DNA from: Paractinoplanes durhamensis
GTDB lineage: Bacteria; Actinomycetota; Actinomycetes; Mycobacteriales; Micromonosporaceae
Direction: 5' to 3'
NCBI RefSeq assembly: GCF_016862175.1
Contig: NZ_BOML01000048.1
Location: forward strand, 1-64,000
Length of the DNA stretch: 64,000 nt
The notes under the pieces are model-generated. The model saw only the letters and a list, made by a program, of their open reading frames with translations, had not been told where the DNA came from and did not search any database. Numbering within the stretch: position 1 is the first letter of the stretch; the number at the start of each line of letters is the position of its first letter. The translations under genes and the position numbers were made by a program. Shown here piece by piece: positions 17,978-24,276 of the stretch.

Positions 17978-18613
17978 GTGACAACCTCCACGCTCACCGT
18001 GCTGCGACCCGGCCTGGTCGACTACCGCGAGGCCTGGGATTCCCAGCGCCGCCTGCACGAAGCGGTGGTGGCGGGCGACCAGCCCGACACCGTCCTGCTG
18101 CTGGAGCACCCCAGCGTCTTCACCGCGGGCAAGCGCACCGAGCCCGCCGACCGCCCGATGGACGGCACCCCGGTCGTCGACGTCGACCGCGGTGGCAAGA
18201 TCACTTGGCACGGCCCGGGCCAGCTGGTGGGTTATCCGATCCTGCGCCTGCCCGACCCGATCGACGTGGTCGCCTACGTCCGGCGCACCGAGCAGATGCT
18301 GATCGACGTGTGCGCCGAGTTCGGCGTGACCGCCGAGCGCTCCGACATCAAGGGCCGCAGCGGTGCCTGGGTGCTCGCCGACGAGCGCGGCCCCGACCGC
18401 AAGATCGCGGCGATCGGCATCCGGGTCGCCCGCGGCGTCACCCAGCACGGCTTCGCCCTCAACTGCGACTGCGACCTCGGGGCGTACGACCGGTTCGTCC
18501 CCTGCGGCATCCGCGACGCGGGCGTCACCTCGCTCAGCGCCGAGCTCGGCCGCCCGGTCACGGTCGCCGAGGTCACGCCGGTGCTCGAACGGCACCTGCC
18601 GACCCTGCTCTGA
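17978..18613 (+). CDS. lipB: Lipoyl(octanoyl) transferase
   Basis: Transfers octanoyl from acyl carrier protein to lipoyl domains, the first step of lipoate assembly; LipA then inserts sulphur. 211 residues. Conserved features are LLLEHPSVFTAGKR, RGGKITWHGPGQLVGYP and the catalytic pair Lys142 (RKIAAIGIR) and Cys176 (VPCGIRDAGVTSL). Targets encoded here include the E2 lipoyl domains and, in trans, the glycine H protein. The stop TGA overlaps the ATG of the next small gene by one base. Unlike in M. tuberculosis, lipA is not adjacent: 3 kb with the AspRS gene intervene. Confidence 0.95.
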   Translation: MTTSTLTVLRPGLVDYREAWDSQRRLHEAVVAGDQPDTVLLLEHPSVFTAGKRTEPADRPMDGTPVVDVDRGGKITWHGPGQLVGYPILRLPDPIDVVAYVRRTEQMLIDVCAEFGVTAERSDIKGRSGAWVLADERGPDRKIAAIGIRVARGVTQHGFALNCDCDLGAYDRFVPCGIRDAGVTSLSAELGRPVTVAEVTPVLERHLPTLL

Positions 18614-18777
18614 TGGCGCTCTATCGCGATCCGCGCGACAAGCGGGTGTTCGTCCCCAAGAAGGGCGGCGGGGTGGCGCTCAACTTCGGCCACCCCATCG
18701 CCTGGGCCATCCTGATCAGCATGACGATCATGCCGCTCGCCATCGTCGCGGTGGTCACCATCGCCACGCTCACCTGA
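18613..18777 (+). CDS. Small single-pass membrane protein coupled to lipB
   Basis: 54 residues: a basic N-terminus (YRDPRDKRVFVPKK), a short GGGVALNFGHP turn, and one C-terminal membrane segment (WAILISMTIMPLAIVAVVTI). The ATG overlaps the lipB stop as TGATG, strong evidence that it is translated. Small proteins of this style (DUF5808-like in shape) are common in actinobacteria. Function unknown. It converges with the beta-propeller gene. Confidence 0.7.
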   Translation: MALYRDPRDKRVFVPKKGGGVALNFGHPIAWAILISMTIMPLAIVAVVTIATLT

Positions 18778-18783
18778 CCGGGC

Positions 18784-20010
18784 TCACCTGACCTTCCACA
18801 CCGTCACCGTCTGCCCGTTCGTGGGGCAGGCCAGGTAGGCGCCGGCCGCCGAGCAGGCCCGGGTGCTGACGATCAGCGGCAGCTCGCCGATGATCTCCCC
18901 GCCGGCCAGCCCGGTCACCCAGGTGTGGTCGCGGTCGTTGCGCAGCAGCAGATCGCCGACGGTGGCGCCACGGCCGAACTCGGCGAGGACCCGCCCGGTC
19001 GCCAGGTCGAGCCGGGCCGCGGTGAGATCGATGCCGACCACCTGGCCGTCCGCGGTGATCGACCGCCACCGCGGGCCGGTCCAGCGGATCCCGCCGGTGG
19101 CCGGGTCGATCGCGGTCACCCCGCGCCCGCCGGCCGCGCAGAGCAGGGCGCCGCACATGCCGAGCATGTCGGGCTCGGCGATCCGGACCGACCAGAGCCG
19201 GTGCAGATCACGCAGCCGGTAGGCGGCCAGGAACATGTCGGTGTGCAGGTAGAGCGTGTCCCCGATGATCGTCTCGGACTGGCCGCCCTGCTCCCACTCA
19301 AACGGGTCGATGCCGACGCTCCGCGGCTTCACCAGCATGCGACCGTCCGCCAGCGACCGGATCGACGGCAGCCCCTCCTGGTCGATGACCAGCACCACCC
19401 GGCGTTTCGGGTCCACGTCCACCGCCATCGGCTGGTCCTCGTGCTCCCAGCGGACCCGGCCGGTCGCGACGTCCACCATCCGGATCGTCCCCAGGTCGCC
19501 GTAGACGATCCGGGAGCCGGCCAGGTCGGCCACCGCGTAGTCGTCGGTGCGCCAGCGCACCCGGCCGGTCGCCACGTCGATCAGCGTGAGCGTGCCGGTC
19601 TTGCCCGGCCGCACCACCAGCGTCGTGCCGGCCTCGTCGAGGGTGAGGTCGGGATCGGTGGCGCGCACCGTGGTGCTCCACCGCGGGCCACCGGGAACGA
19701 GTGGCCAGGCCTCGACCACGCTGCGGGCGTCCTCCGGGGTCTCCGGCGCGAAGTCGGCGATGTGCGAGACGTAGAGCGCGGCCGGAGTGAGCAGGTGCGA
19801 TGTCGCGGATACGCCGCCGGTGCCGGCCACCTCGGTAATCACCCGGGCCGGGGCCGGCGACGCTGCTCCCCCGACGACCAGCAGGAGCAGCGTCGCCAGC
19901 GCTACCGGCGTGACCAGGCGCCGTTCCATCCGCAACCCCAGCTTGGGGCGCGGACGGGACGGGGCCGGCGTTGCATCGAGGTCGATGAGCACGCGCACAG
20001 TCGACCCCAT
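18784..20010 (-). CDS. Membrane-anchored PQQ-like beta-propeller protein
   Basis: 408 residues. After a ~28-residue cytoplasmic N-terminus there is one membrane segment (LVTPVALATLLLLVVGGAA), then a PQQ/WD-type beta-propeller. The blade motif DVATGRVRW occurs twice in close succession and DPATGGIRWTG, DLATGRVLAEF are further blades. This fits an extracytoplasmic anchored propeller with no catalytic signature. The ATG at 20010 has no clear ribosome site; an ATG nearer the membrane segment (MERRLVTPV) is possible. It lies 30 bases after the AspRS stop on the same strand and could be read from the T-box transcript. Confidence 0.8.
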   Translation of the reverse strand: MGSTVRVLIDLDATPAPSRPRPKLGLRMERRLVTPVALATLLLLVVGGAASPAPARVITEVAGTGGVSATSHLLTPAALYVSHIADFAPETPEDARSVVEAWPLVPGGPRWSTTVRATDPDLTLDEAGTTLVVRPGKTGTLTLIDVATGRVRWRTDDYAVADLAGSRIVYGDLGTIRMVDVATGRVRWEHEDQPMAVDVDPKRRVVLVIDQEGLPSIRSLADGRMLVKPRSVGIDPFEWEQGGQSETIIGDTLYLHTDMFLAAYRLRDLHRLWSVRIAEPDMLGMCGALLCAAGGRGVTAIDPATGGIRWTGPRWRSITADGQVVGIDLTAARLDLATGRVLAEFGRGATVGDLLLRNDRDHTWVTGLAGGEIIGELPLIVSTRACSAAGAYLACPTNGQTVTVWKVR

Positions 20011-20040
20011 CGCACGTCAAACCCCGGTTAAGGCGCTCGG

Positions 20041-21306
20041 CTATGGGGTGATGCGGTGCAGGTCGCGCGGGAACGCGGTCACCTCGCGCACGTTGGCGAT
20101 CCCGAGCAGCCGCGCGACGAAGCGTTCCAGCCCGATCGCCCAGCCACCGTGCGGCGGCATCCCGTATTTGAACCCGTCCAGGTAACCCCGGTAGGGCTCG
20201 AGCGGTTCGCCGGCCGCGGTCAACGCCGCCACGTACTCGTCGTACCGATGCAGCCGCTGTCCCCCGGTCACGATCTCCAAACCCTTGAAGAGCAGGTCAA
20301 AGCCGTTTGAGTACGCCGGGGAAGCCGGGTCCGGATGCGTGTAGAACGGCCGTTTGCGCATCGGATAGCCGGTCACGTAGAGGAACTCGGAGTCGTGCTC
20401 GCGCAGCGCCCACTCGCCCAGCGCCCGCTCGTGCGCCGGGGCCAGGTCCTCCTCGCCCTCGGCGGCACCGGCGATCCGCAGCGCCTCGGCGAACGGAACG
20501 GCCGGGATCTCCGGCAGCACCTTCGGGGTCGTCACCCGGGCCCGGGCCGCGATGGTCGCCATCATCACGCTGAGCGTGCGGGTCAGCGTGGCCATCACGT
20601 CGCGGTGGTCGGTCACGAAGCCCATCTCGGCGTCCAGCGACGTGTATTGGGCCAGGTGGCGGGCGGTGTCGCTGGGTTCGGCACGGAACACCGGGCCGAC
20701 CTCGAAGACCCGTTCGAAGACGCCGACCATCAACTGCTTGTAGAGCTGCGGCGACTGCGCCAGGTAGGCGGGGCGTCCGAAGTAGTCGATCGGGAAGACG
20801 TTCGCGCCCGACTCCGTCGACGACCCGACGATCTTCGGCGTCTGGATCTCGACGAACCGTTGCTCTGCCAACGCCGTACGAAATCCAGCGGTTGCCGCAG
20901 CCGCCACCTTCAAGGCGGCGCGTCGCGCCGGGTGACGCAACGCCAAGGCCGCGTGGTCCAGCTGCGTCGGCAGGGTCGCGCCGAGCGTGGGGCGATGGAG
21001 TTCGAACGGCAGGGGTACGTCCACGGCGGAGAGAACCCGGATGCTCGGGCCGGTCAGCTCGACGCCGCCGGGTGCCTGCTCGTTGCGGGTGACCGTGGCG
21101 ACGACCTCGACCACGCTCTCCTCGCTGAGTGTCTCCAGCCGGGCGCGGGTTTCCGGGTCCTCGACGACGATCTGGCTGAGACCCTCGGCGTCCCGGACGA
21201 TCAGGAACGCCACCGACTTGAGCAGGCGGCGGCGATGGATCCAGCCGGCGACGGTCACGGTCTTGCCGGCGTGCTGCGCCAGCTGGGTGGAGAGGATGCG
21301 TTGCAT
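20041..21306 (-). CDS. aspS: Aspartyl-tRNA synthetase, archaeal/eukaryotic type
   Basis: Class II synthetase of 421 residues, the short archaeal form lacking the bacterial insertion domain (bacterial AspRS is ~590). An OB-fold anticodon domain is at ~15-100. Motif 2 is FEVGPVFRAEPSDTARHL (FRAE at 207-210) and motif 3 GGWAIGLERFVARLLGI near the end. In the OB fold, His24 (GWIH) and Pro79 (NEQAPGG) match residues reported to let archaeal-type AspRS also charge tRNA-Asn, so a non-discriminating enzyme is likely if my alignment holds. The ribosome site GGAGG is nine bases from the ATG and lies inside a T-box leader. A second, bacterial-type AspRS may exist elsewhere in the genome. Confidence 0.9.
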   Translation of the reverse strand: MQRILSTQLAQHAGKTVTVAGWIHRRRLLKSVAFLIVRDAEGLSQIVVEDPETRARLETLSEESVVEVVATVTRNEQAPGGVELTGPSIRVLSAVDVPLPFELHRPTLGATLPTQLDHAALALRHPARRAALKVAAAATAGFRTALAEQRFVEIQTPKIVGSSTESGANVFPIDYFGRPAYLAQSPQLYKQLMVGVFERVFEVGPVFRAEPSDTARHLAQYTSLDAEMGFVTDHRDVMATLTRTLSVMMATIAARARVTTPKVLPEIPAVPFAEALRIAGAAEGEEDLAPAHERALGEWALREHDSEFLYVTGYPMRKRPFYTHPDPASPAYSNGFDLLFKGLEIVTGGQRLHRYDEYVAALTAAGEPLEPYRGYLDGFKYGMPPHGGWAIGLERFVARLLGIANVREVTAFPRDLHRITP

Positions 21307-21309
21307 GGC

Positions 21310-21521
21310 TTTGTCCTCCTCTGGTGGTCTGCAACGCGGCCCCAGGGAGGTGTGGGCGAGCGGGATCCTCGCGGTGCCACCACACCTTCGCGCCCTCTGC
21401 GGGCGCCTCTTGTCGTGCTCGGCTCAGGAGTGTCTTCACGCTCCGGCGCTCGGGCCACCATCACAGCTGCCGGTGGCTCTCTCGGCCGGCGGTCGGAGCG
21501 TTACTTGGTTCCGTCACTGCC
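21310..21521 (-). promoter_or_regulatory. T-box riboswitch of the AspRS gene, specifier GAC
   Basis: All T-box parts can be read on the minus strand. Stem I base GGC/GCC holds a kink-turn-like AGTGAC/TGA. The specifier loop has the loop-E pair AGTA and GAA, with the specifier GAC followed by A at 21432-21434. The stem ACGCTCCG/CGGAGCGT leads to an apical loop with GCTG. Stem III is GCGCCC-GCAGA-GGGCGC. The T-box core TGGCACCGCG is at 21370-21379, inside AGGTGTGG/CCACACCT. GAC is an Asp codon and the C of TGGC pairs with a G73 discriminator, as in bacterial tRNA-Asp. There is no U-tract; CCTCC of the antisequestrator can instead pair with the GGAGG ribosome site, suggesting translational control. 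Confidence 0.9.
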
Positions 21522-21568
21522 GTCCCCGGGACGTTAACAGCGGCTGTCCGCCCGGCGAAACCCATTTA

Positions 21569-21590
21569 ACCGCCGACGCGTGACGGCGGT
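21569..21590. repeat. Inverted repeat upstream of lipA and aspS
   Basis: ACCGCCG and CGGCGGT, perfect 7-bp arms separated by 8 bases, in the divergent aspS-lipA promoter region. It lies just upstream of the T-box leader and about 70 bases before lipA; a possible protein-binding site. Confidence 0.4.
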
Positions 21591-21648
21591 CACACCGGCC
21601 GTCACGTGAGCCTCGTCGCCCCTGTCTAGGCGGTGGCCTATTCAGGCG

Positions 21649-21654
21649 TAATCT
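21649..21654 (+). promoter_or_regulatory. -10 hexamer TAATCT, leaderless start of lipA
   Basis: TAATCT followed by 7 bases and GTG at 21662, with no ribosome-binding site. Similar GCGTAATCTCG context recurs upstream of glnA2 at 60811. Confidence 0.6.
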
Positions 21655-21661
21655 CGACCCT

Positions 21662-22585
21662 GTGACTATTGCTCCTGAGGGCCGCCGCCTGCTGCGCATC
21701 GAAGCGCGCAACGCCGAAACTCCGATCGAGCGGAAGCCACCGTGGATCAAGGTCAAAGCCAAGATGGGCCCCGAGTACACCCAGATGCGGGGCCTGGTGC
21801 AGAAAGAAGGCCTGCACACGGTCTGCCAGGAGGCCGGTTGCCCCAACATCTACGAGTGTTGGGAAGATCGCGAGGCCACCTTCCTGATCGGCGGCGACCA
21901 GTGCACCCGCCGGTGTGACTTCTGCCAGATCGACACGGGCAAGCCGGCCGAGTTCGACGCCGACGAGCCCCGCCGGGTCGGCGAGTCGGTCGCCACGATG
22001 GGCCTGCGCTACGCGACGGTGACCGGCGTGGCCCGCGACGACCTGCCCGACGGCGGCGCCTGGCTCTACGCCGAGACGGTCCGCCAGATCCACAAGCTCC
22101 AGCCCGGTTGCGGCGTCGAGCTGCTCATCCCCGACTTCAACGCCGACCCGGTCCAGCTGGCCGAGGTCTTCGGCGCGACCCCCGAGGTCCTCGCGCACAA
22201 CGTCGAGACCGTCCCGCGGATCTTCAAGCGGATCCGCCCCGGCTTCCGCTACGAGCGCTCCCTCGACGTGATCACCCAGGCCCGCTCGGCCGACCTGGTC
22301 ACCAAGAGCAACCTGATCCTGGGCATGGGCGAGGAGCGATCCGAGATCTCCCAGGCCCTGCGCGACCTGCACGCCGCCGGCTGCGAGCTGATCACCATCA
22401 CGCAGTACCTCCGCCCCACCCCGCGGCACCACCCGGTCGAGCGCTGGGTGAAGCCGGAGGAGTTCGTCGAGCTCCGCGAGGAGGCCGAGCAGATCGGCTT
22501 CGCCGGCGTGATGAGCGGCCCGCTGGTCCGCTCGTCGTACCGGGCCGGCCGGCTCTACCGCCAGGCACTCGACGCCCGAGGCTGA
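21662..22585 (+). CDS. lipA: Lipoyl synthase (radical SAM)
   Basis: Inserts two sulphur atoms into protein-bound octanoyl groups made by LipB. 307 residues. The auxiliary cluster cysteines are in CQEAGCPNIYEC, and the radical SAM cluster is CTRRCDFCQ. The conserved PRHHPVERWVKPEEF and the C-terminal GPLVRSSYRAG (auxiliary-cluster serine) are present. The start is GTG at 21662, set by the -10 box and the TIAPEGRRLLRIEARN N-terminus. It is followed by a 20-bp tandem array and hairpin. Same-strand order lipB...lipA...DUF4191 is conserved with M. tuberculosis, although aspS and the propeller gene are inserted. Confidence 0.96.
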   Translation: MTIAPEGRRLLRIEARNAETPIERKPPWIKVKAKMGPEYTQMRGLVQKEGLHTVCQEAGCPNIYECWEDREATFLIGGDQCTRRCDFCQIDTGKPAEFDADEPRRVGESVATMGLRYATVTGVARDDLPDGGAWLYAETVRQIHKLQPGCGVELLIPDFNADPVQLAEVFGATPEVLAHNVETVPRIFKRIRPGFRYERSLDVITQARSADLVTKSNLILGMGEERSEISQALRDLHAAGCELITITQYLRPTPRHHPVERWVKPEEFVELREEAEQIGFAGVMSGPLVRSSYRAGRLYRQALDARG

Positions 22586-22600
22586 GCCCTTTCTTCGGCG

Positions 22601-22800
22601 CCCGGGCCGACTCCTTGACGCCCGGGCCGCCTCTTCGATACCCCAGCCGACTCCCTGACACCCGGGCCGACTCCCTGACACCCGGGCCGACTCCCTGACA
22701 CCCCGGCCGACTCTCTGACACCCCGGCCGACTCTCTGACACCCCGGCCGACTCTCTGACACCCCGGCCGACTCTCTGACGCCCCGGCCGGCTCTCTGACG
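22601..22800 (+). repeat. Ten tandem 20-bp repeats after lipA
   Basis: Exactly ten direct units of 20 bp, consensus CCCCGGCCGACTCTCTGACA, in perfect phase. Units 1-5 mostly carry CCCGGGCCGACTCCCTGACA and units 6-10 the CCCCGGCC form, so the array has two sub-blocks. No spacers and no coding signal. The last unit runs into the hairpin at 22801. Confidence 0.95.
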
Positions 22801-22821
22801 CCCCGGCCGATTTGGCCGGGG
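22801..22821 (+). terminator. Hairpin closing the lipA repeat array (possible terminator)
   Basis: CCCCGGCC and GGCCGGGG form an 8-bp perfect stem with loop GATTT, followed by CATCGTTGTCTCTT, a weak T-rich tail. The 5' arm is the same word repeated in the upstream 20-bp units, so alternative pairings are possible. Confidence 0.5.
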
Positions 22822-22970
22822 CATCGTTGTCTCTTCGGCCCTTGGCGATAGCCATTTGTCCGGCCTAATCTTGATTAGCTATGGCAAATCGCCCTAGCGG
22901 GGAGACGTAGACCCGGGCCGAGTTCCAATCGGTCACCCTCGAACGGCCCGGTGAGTCAGTGGTGAGACCG
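22822..22970. other. Non-coding AT-richer leader upstream of surface protein
   Basis: Unlike its surroundings this stretch is AT-rich (near TAATCTTGATTA, a 5-bp dyad at about 22867) and has a looser GGCGAT...ATCGCC dyad around it. It probably holds the promoter of the gene at 23002; I could not match it to a known riboswitch. Confidence 0.35.
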
Positions 22971-22993
22971 CCCCCATGCGCTCGCATTGGGGG
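22971..22993 (+). promoter_or_regulatory. Hairpin just before the surface-protein start
   Basis: CCCCCATGCG pairs with CGCAT-T-GGGGG (one bulged T) about 8 bases before the ATG at 23002. The GGGGG arm is the only purine-rich ribosome-site candidate, so folding would hide it. Confidence 0.5.
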
Positions 22994-23001
22994 TCCCGGC
23001 C

Positions 23002-24042
23002 ATGCGTCGGTTCTTGCTTGTCCTGTCCGGCATCATCGCCGTCCTCGCTACGGCCGCCGCCCCGGCCACGGCCGCCACCGTCTCCTCTGCCGCCACCGTC
23101 TCCGCCGCCACCGCGTGCGTCTCGTCGGCCGCCGCCACCTATCGGCACAGCTTCGACGGCGCGGCCGGCACCACGACGATCACCGCGACCCGCCCGCTGT
23201 GCGCCGGCCAGACCGAGACGTTCTCGATCGCCAGCTACACGACCGGCGTGAACCGCGGCCAGTTCATCTACGACTCGGACCGCGACACGATCACCGCGTC
23301 GAAGCGCAGCGTGACGCTCCGGGTCGCCCTGCCCGGTTGCGACACCCAGGTCGAGGCGTTCTTCGGTTCGTCGGTGCAGACCGAGTCGACCAGCACGGAC
23401 GCCCTCTACGGCACCGCGATGCTGGGCGCCGCCGCGGGCGCCGGTGCCCGCTCGCAGGGCACCCTGGCCTGGTACGCCGGCGGCACCACCCGCTGCGTCT
23501 ACTGGCCGACGGTCACCATCACCAACGCCTGCGACGGAACCTTCACGGCCCAGCTGTCCAACAGCCCCCGAGCCCGCACCGCCGCCGTCTTCCTGACGGG
23601 TTCGCGCCGCATCCGCCTGACGCCAGGCGCGACGACGACGATCAAGGTGGCCAAGGGCGGCACCTTGACGGTCCGGGACAGCAGCCTGACGACCACCATC
23701 GCCAGCTGGCGCGCCCCCGCCACGGACTGCCTCACGACCCCGGCGGCGTCCCCCACCATCGCGGCCCCGCTGCCGACCCAGCCCACGGCCACGACCGCCC
23801 CCACGACCGCGGCTCCGACGACGACCTCCCCCACCCCGTCGGCGTCGGCAAGCACCTACGAGACGGCCGGCCCGCTCGCGTCCACCAACCCAGCCGCGCT
23901 GGCCCCCGCCACGTCGTCGGACGTAGCCGCCAAGGGCATGAGCACAACCAGCATCATCGCGATCGCCCTCGGCCTGCTGATGATCGCCACCGGCGCAGCC
24001 GCCATCACTTGGTTGATCCGCATGAACCGCCAGACGGCCTGA
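23002..24042 (+). CDS. Secreted, C-terminally membrane-anchored surface protein
   Basis: 346 residues. N-terminal signal peptide (MRRFLLVLSGIIAVLATAAAPATA). A beta-rich domain of ~220 residues has four cysteines that could form two disulfides (ACVSS, PLCAG, PGCDT, TRCVYW). A Pro/Thr/Ser stalk of ~80 residues follows, then one membrane segment (SIIAIALGLLMIATGAAAI) and a short basic tail RMNRQTA. There is no LPXTG motif, so it is anchored by the helix, not a sortase. The ATG at 23002 is chosen because the upstream in-frame start is only a TTG. The frame remains open for ~106 codons after the TGA (see tandem repeat). Confidence 0.8.
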   Translation: MRRFLLVLSGIIAVLATAAAPATAATVSSAATVSAATACVSSAAATYRHSFDGAAGTTTITATRPLCAGQTETFSIASYTTGVNRGQFIYDSDRDTITASKRSVTLRVALPGCDTQVEAFFGSSVQTESTSTDALYGTAMLGAAAGAGARSQGTLAWYAGGTTRCVYWPTVTITNACDGTFTAQLSNSPRARTAAVFLTGSRRIRLTPGATTTIKVAKGGTLTVRDSSLTTTIASWRAPATDCLTTPAASPTIAAPLPTQPTATTAPTTAAPTTTSPTPSASASTYETAGPLASTNPAALAPATSSDVAAKGMSTTSIIAIALGLLMIATGAAAITWLIRMNRQTA

Positions 24043-24078
24043 CCCCGCCGCCTGCCGGGCCTGCCACCCAGCCAGGGG

Positions 24079-24168
24079 CTGCAGCCCGCCACTCAGCCGC
24101 AGCCCACCGCCAAGCCGCAGCCCACCGCCAAGCCGCAGCCCACCGCCAAGCCGCAGCCCACCGCCAAG
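24079..24168 (+). repeat. Five 18-bp tandem repeats after the surface-protein stop
   Basis: Four identical units CCGCAGCCCACCGCCAAG (24097-24168) preceded by one degenerate unit. In the frame of the upstream gene each unit reads PQPTAK. The region 24043-24276 has no recognisable gene and separates two convergent genes. Confidence 0.9.
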
Positions 24169-24276
24169 CCGGGGCAACCGCCCGCGGCCCGGACGCGGCC
24201 CACCGCCCAGCCGGGCCTCCGGCCGGCGCCCAGCCGAAGGCCGCCGGCCTCGCTCAGCCAGCCGCGCCGGGTCCGC

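Noticed and set aside
16065..17984. 639-codon antisense frame over the large membrane protein
   Set aside because: Gln/Arg/His-rich shadow translation; the sense strand has membrane helices and good codon pattern.
22601..22800. CRISPR array
   Set aside because: Repeats are directly adjacent 20-bp units with no spacers and no cas genes nearby.
22398..22824. Minus-strand frames with SRPGCQGVG-type repeats
   Set aside because: They arise from the 20-bp array, whose length is not a multiple of three, so all frames stay open; no coding support.
22836..22970. c-di-AMP (ydaO) or c-di-GMP riboswitch before the surface-protein gene
   Set aside because: Dyads are present but I could not align the conserved core motifs of either class.
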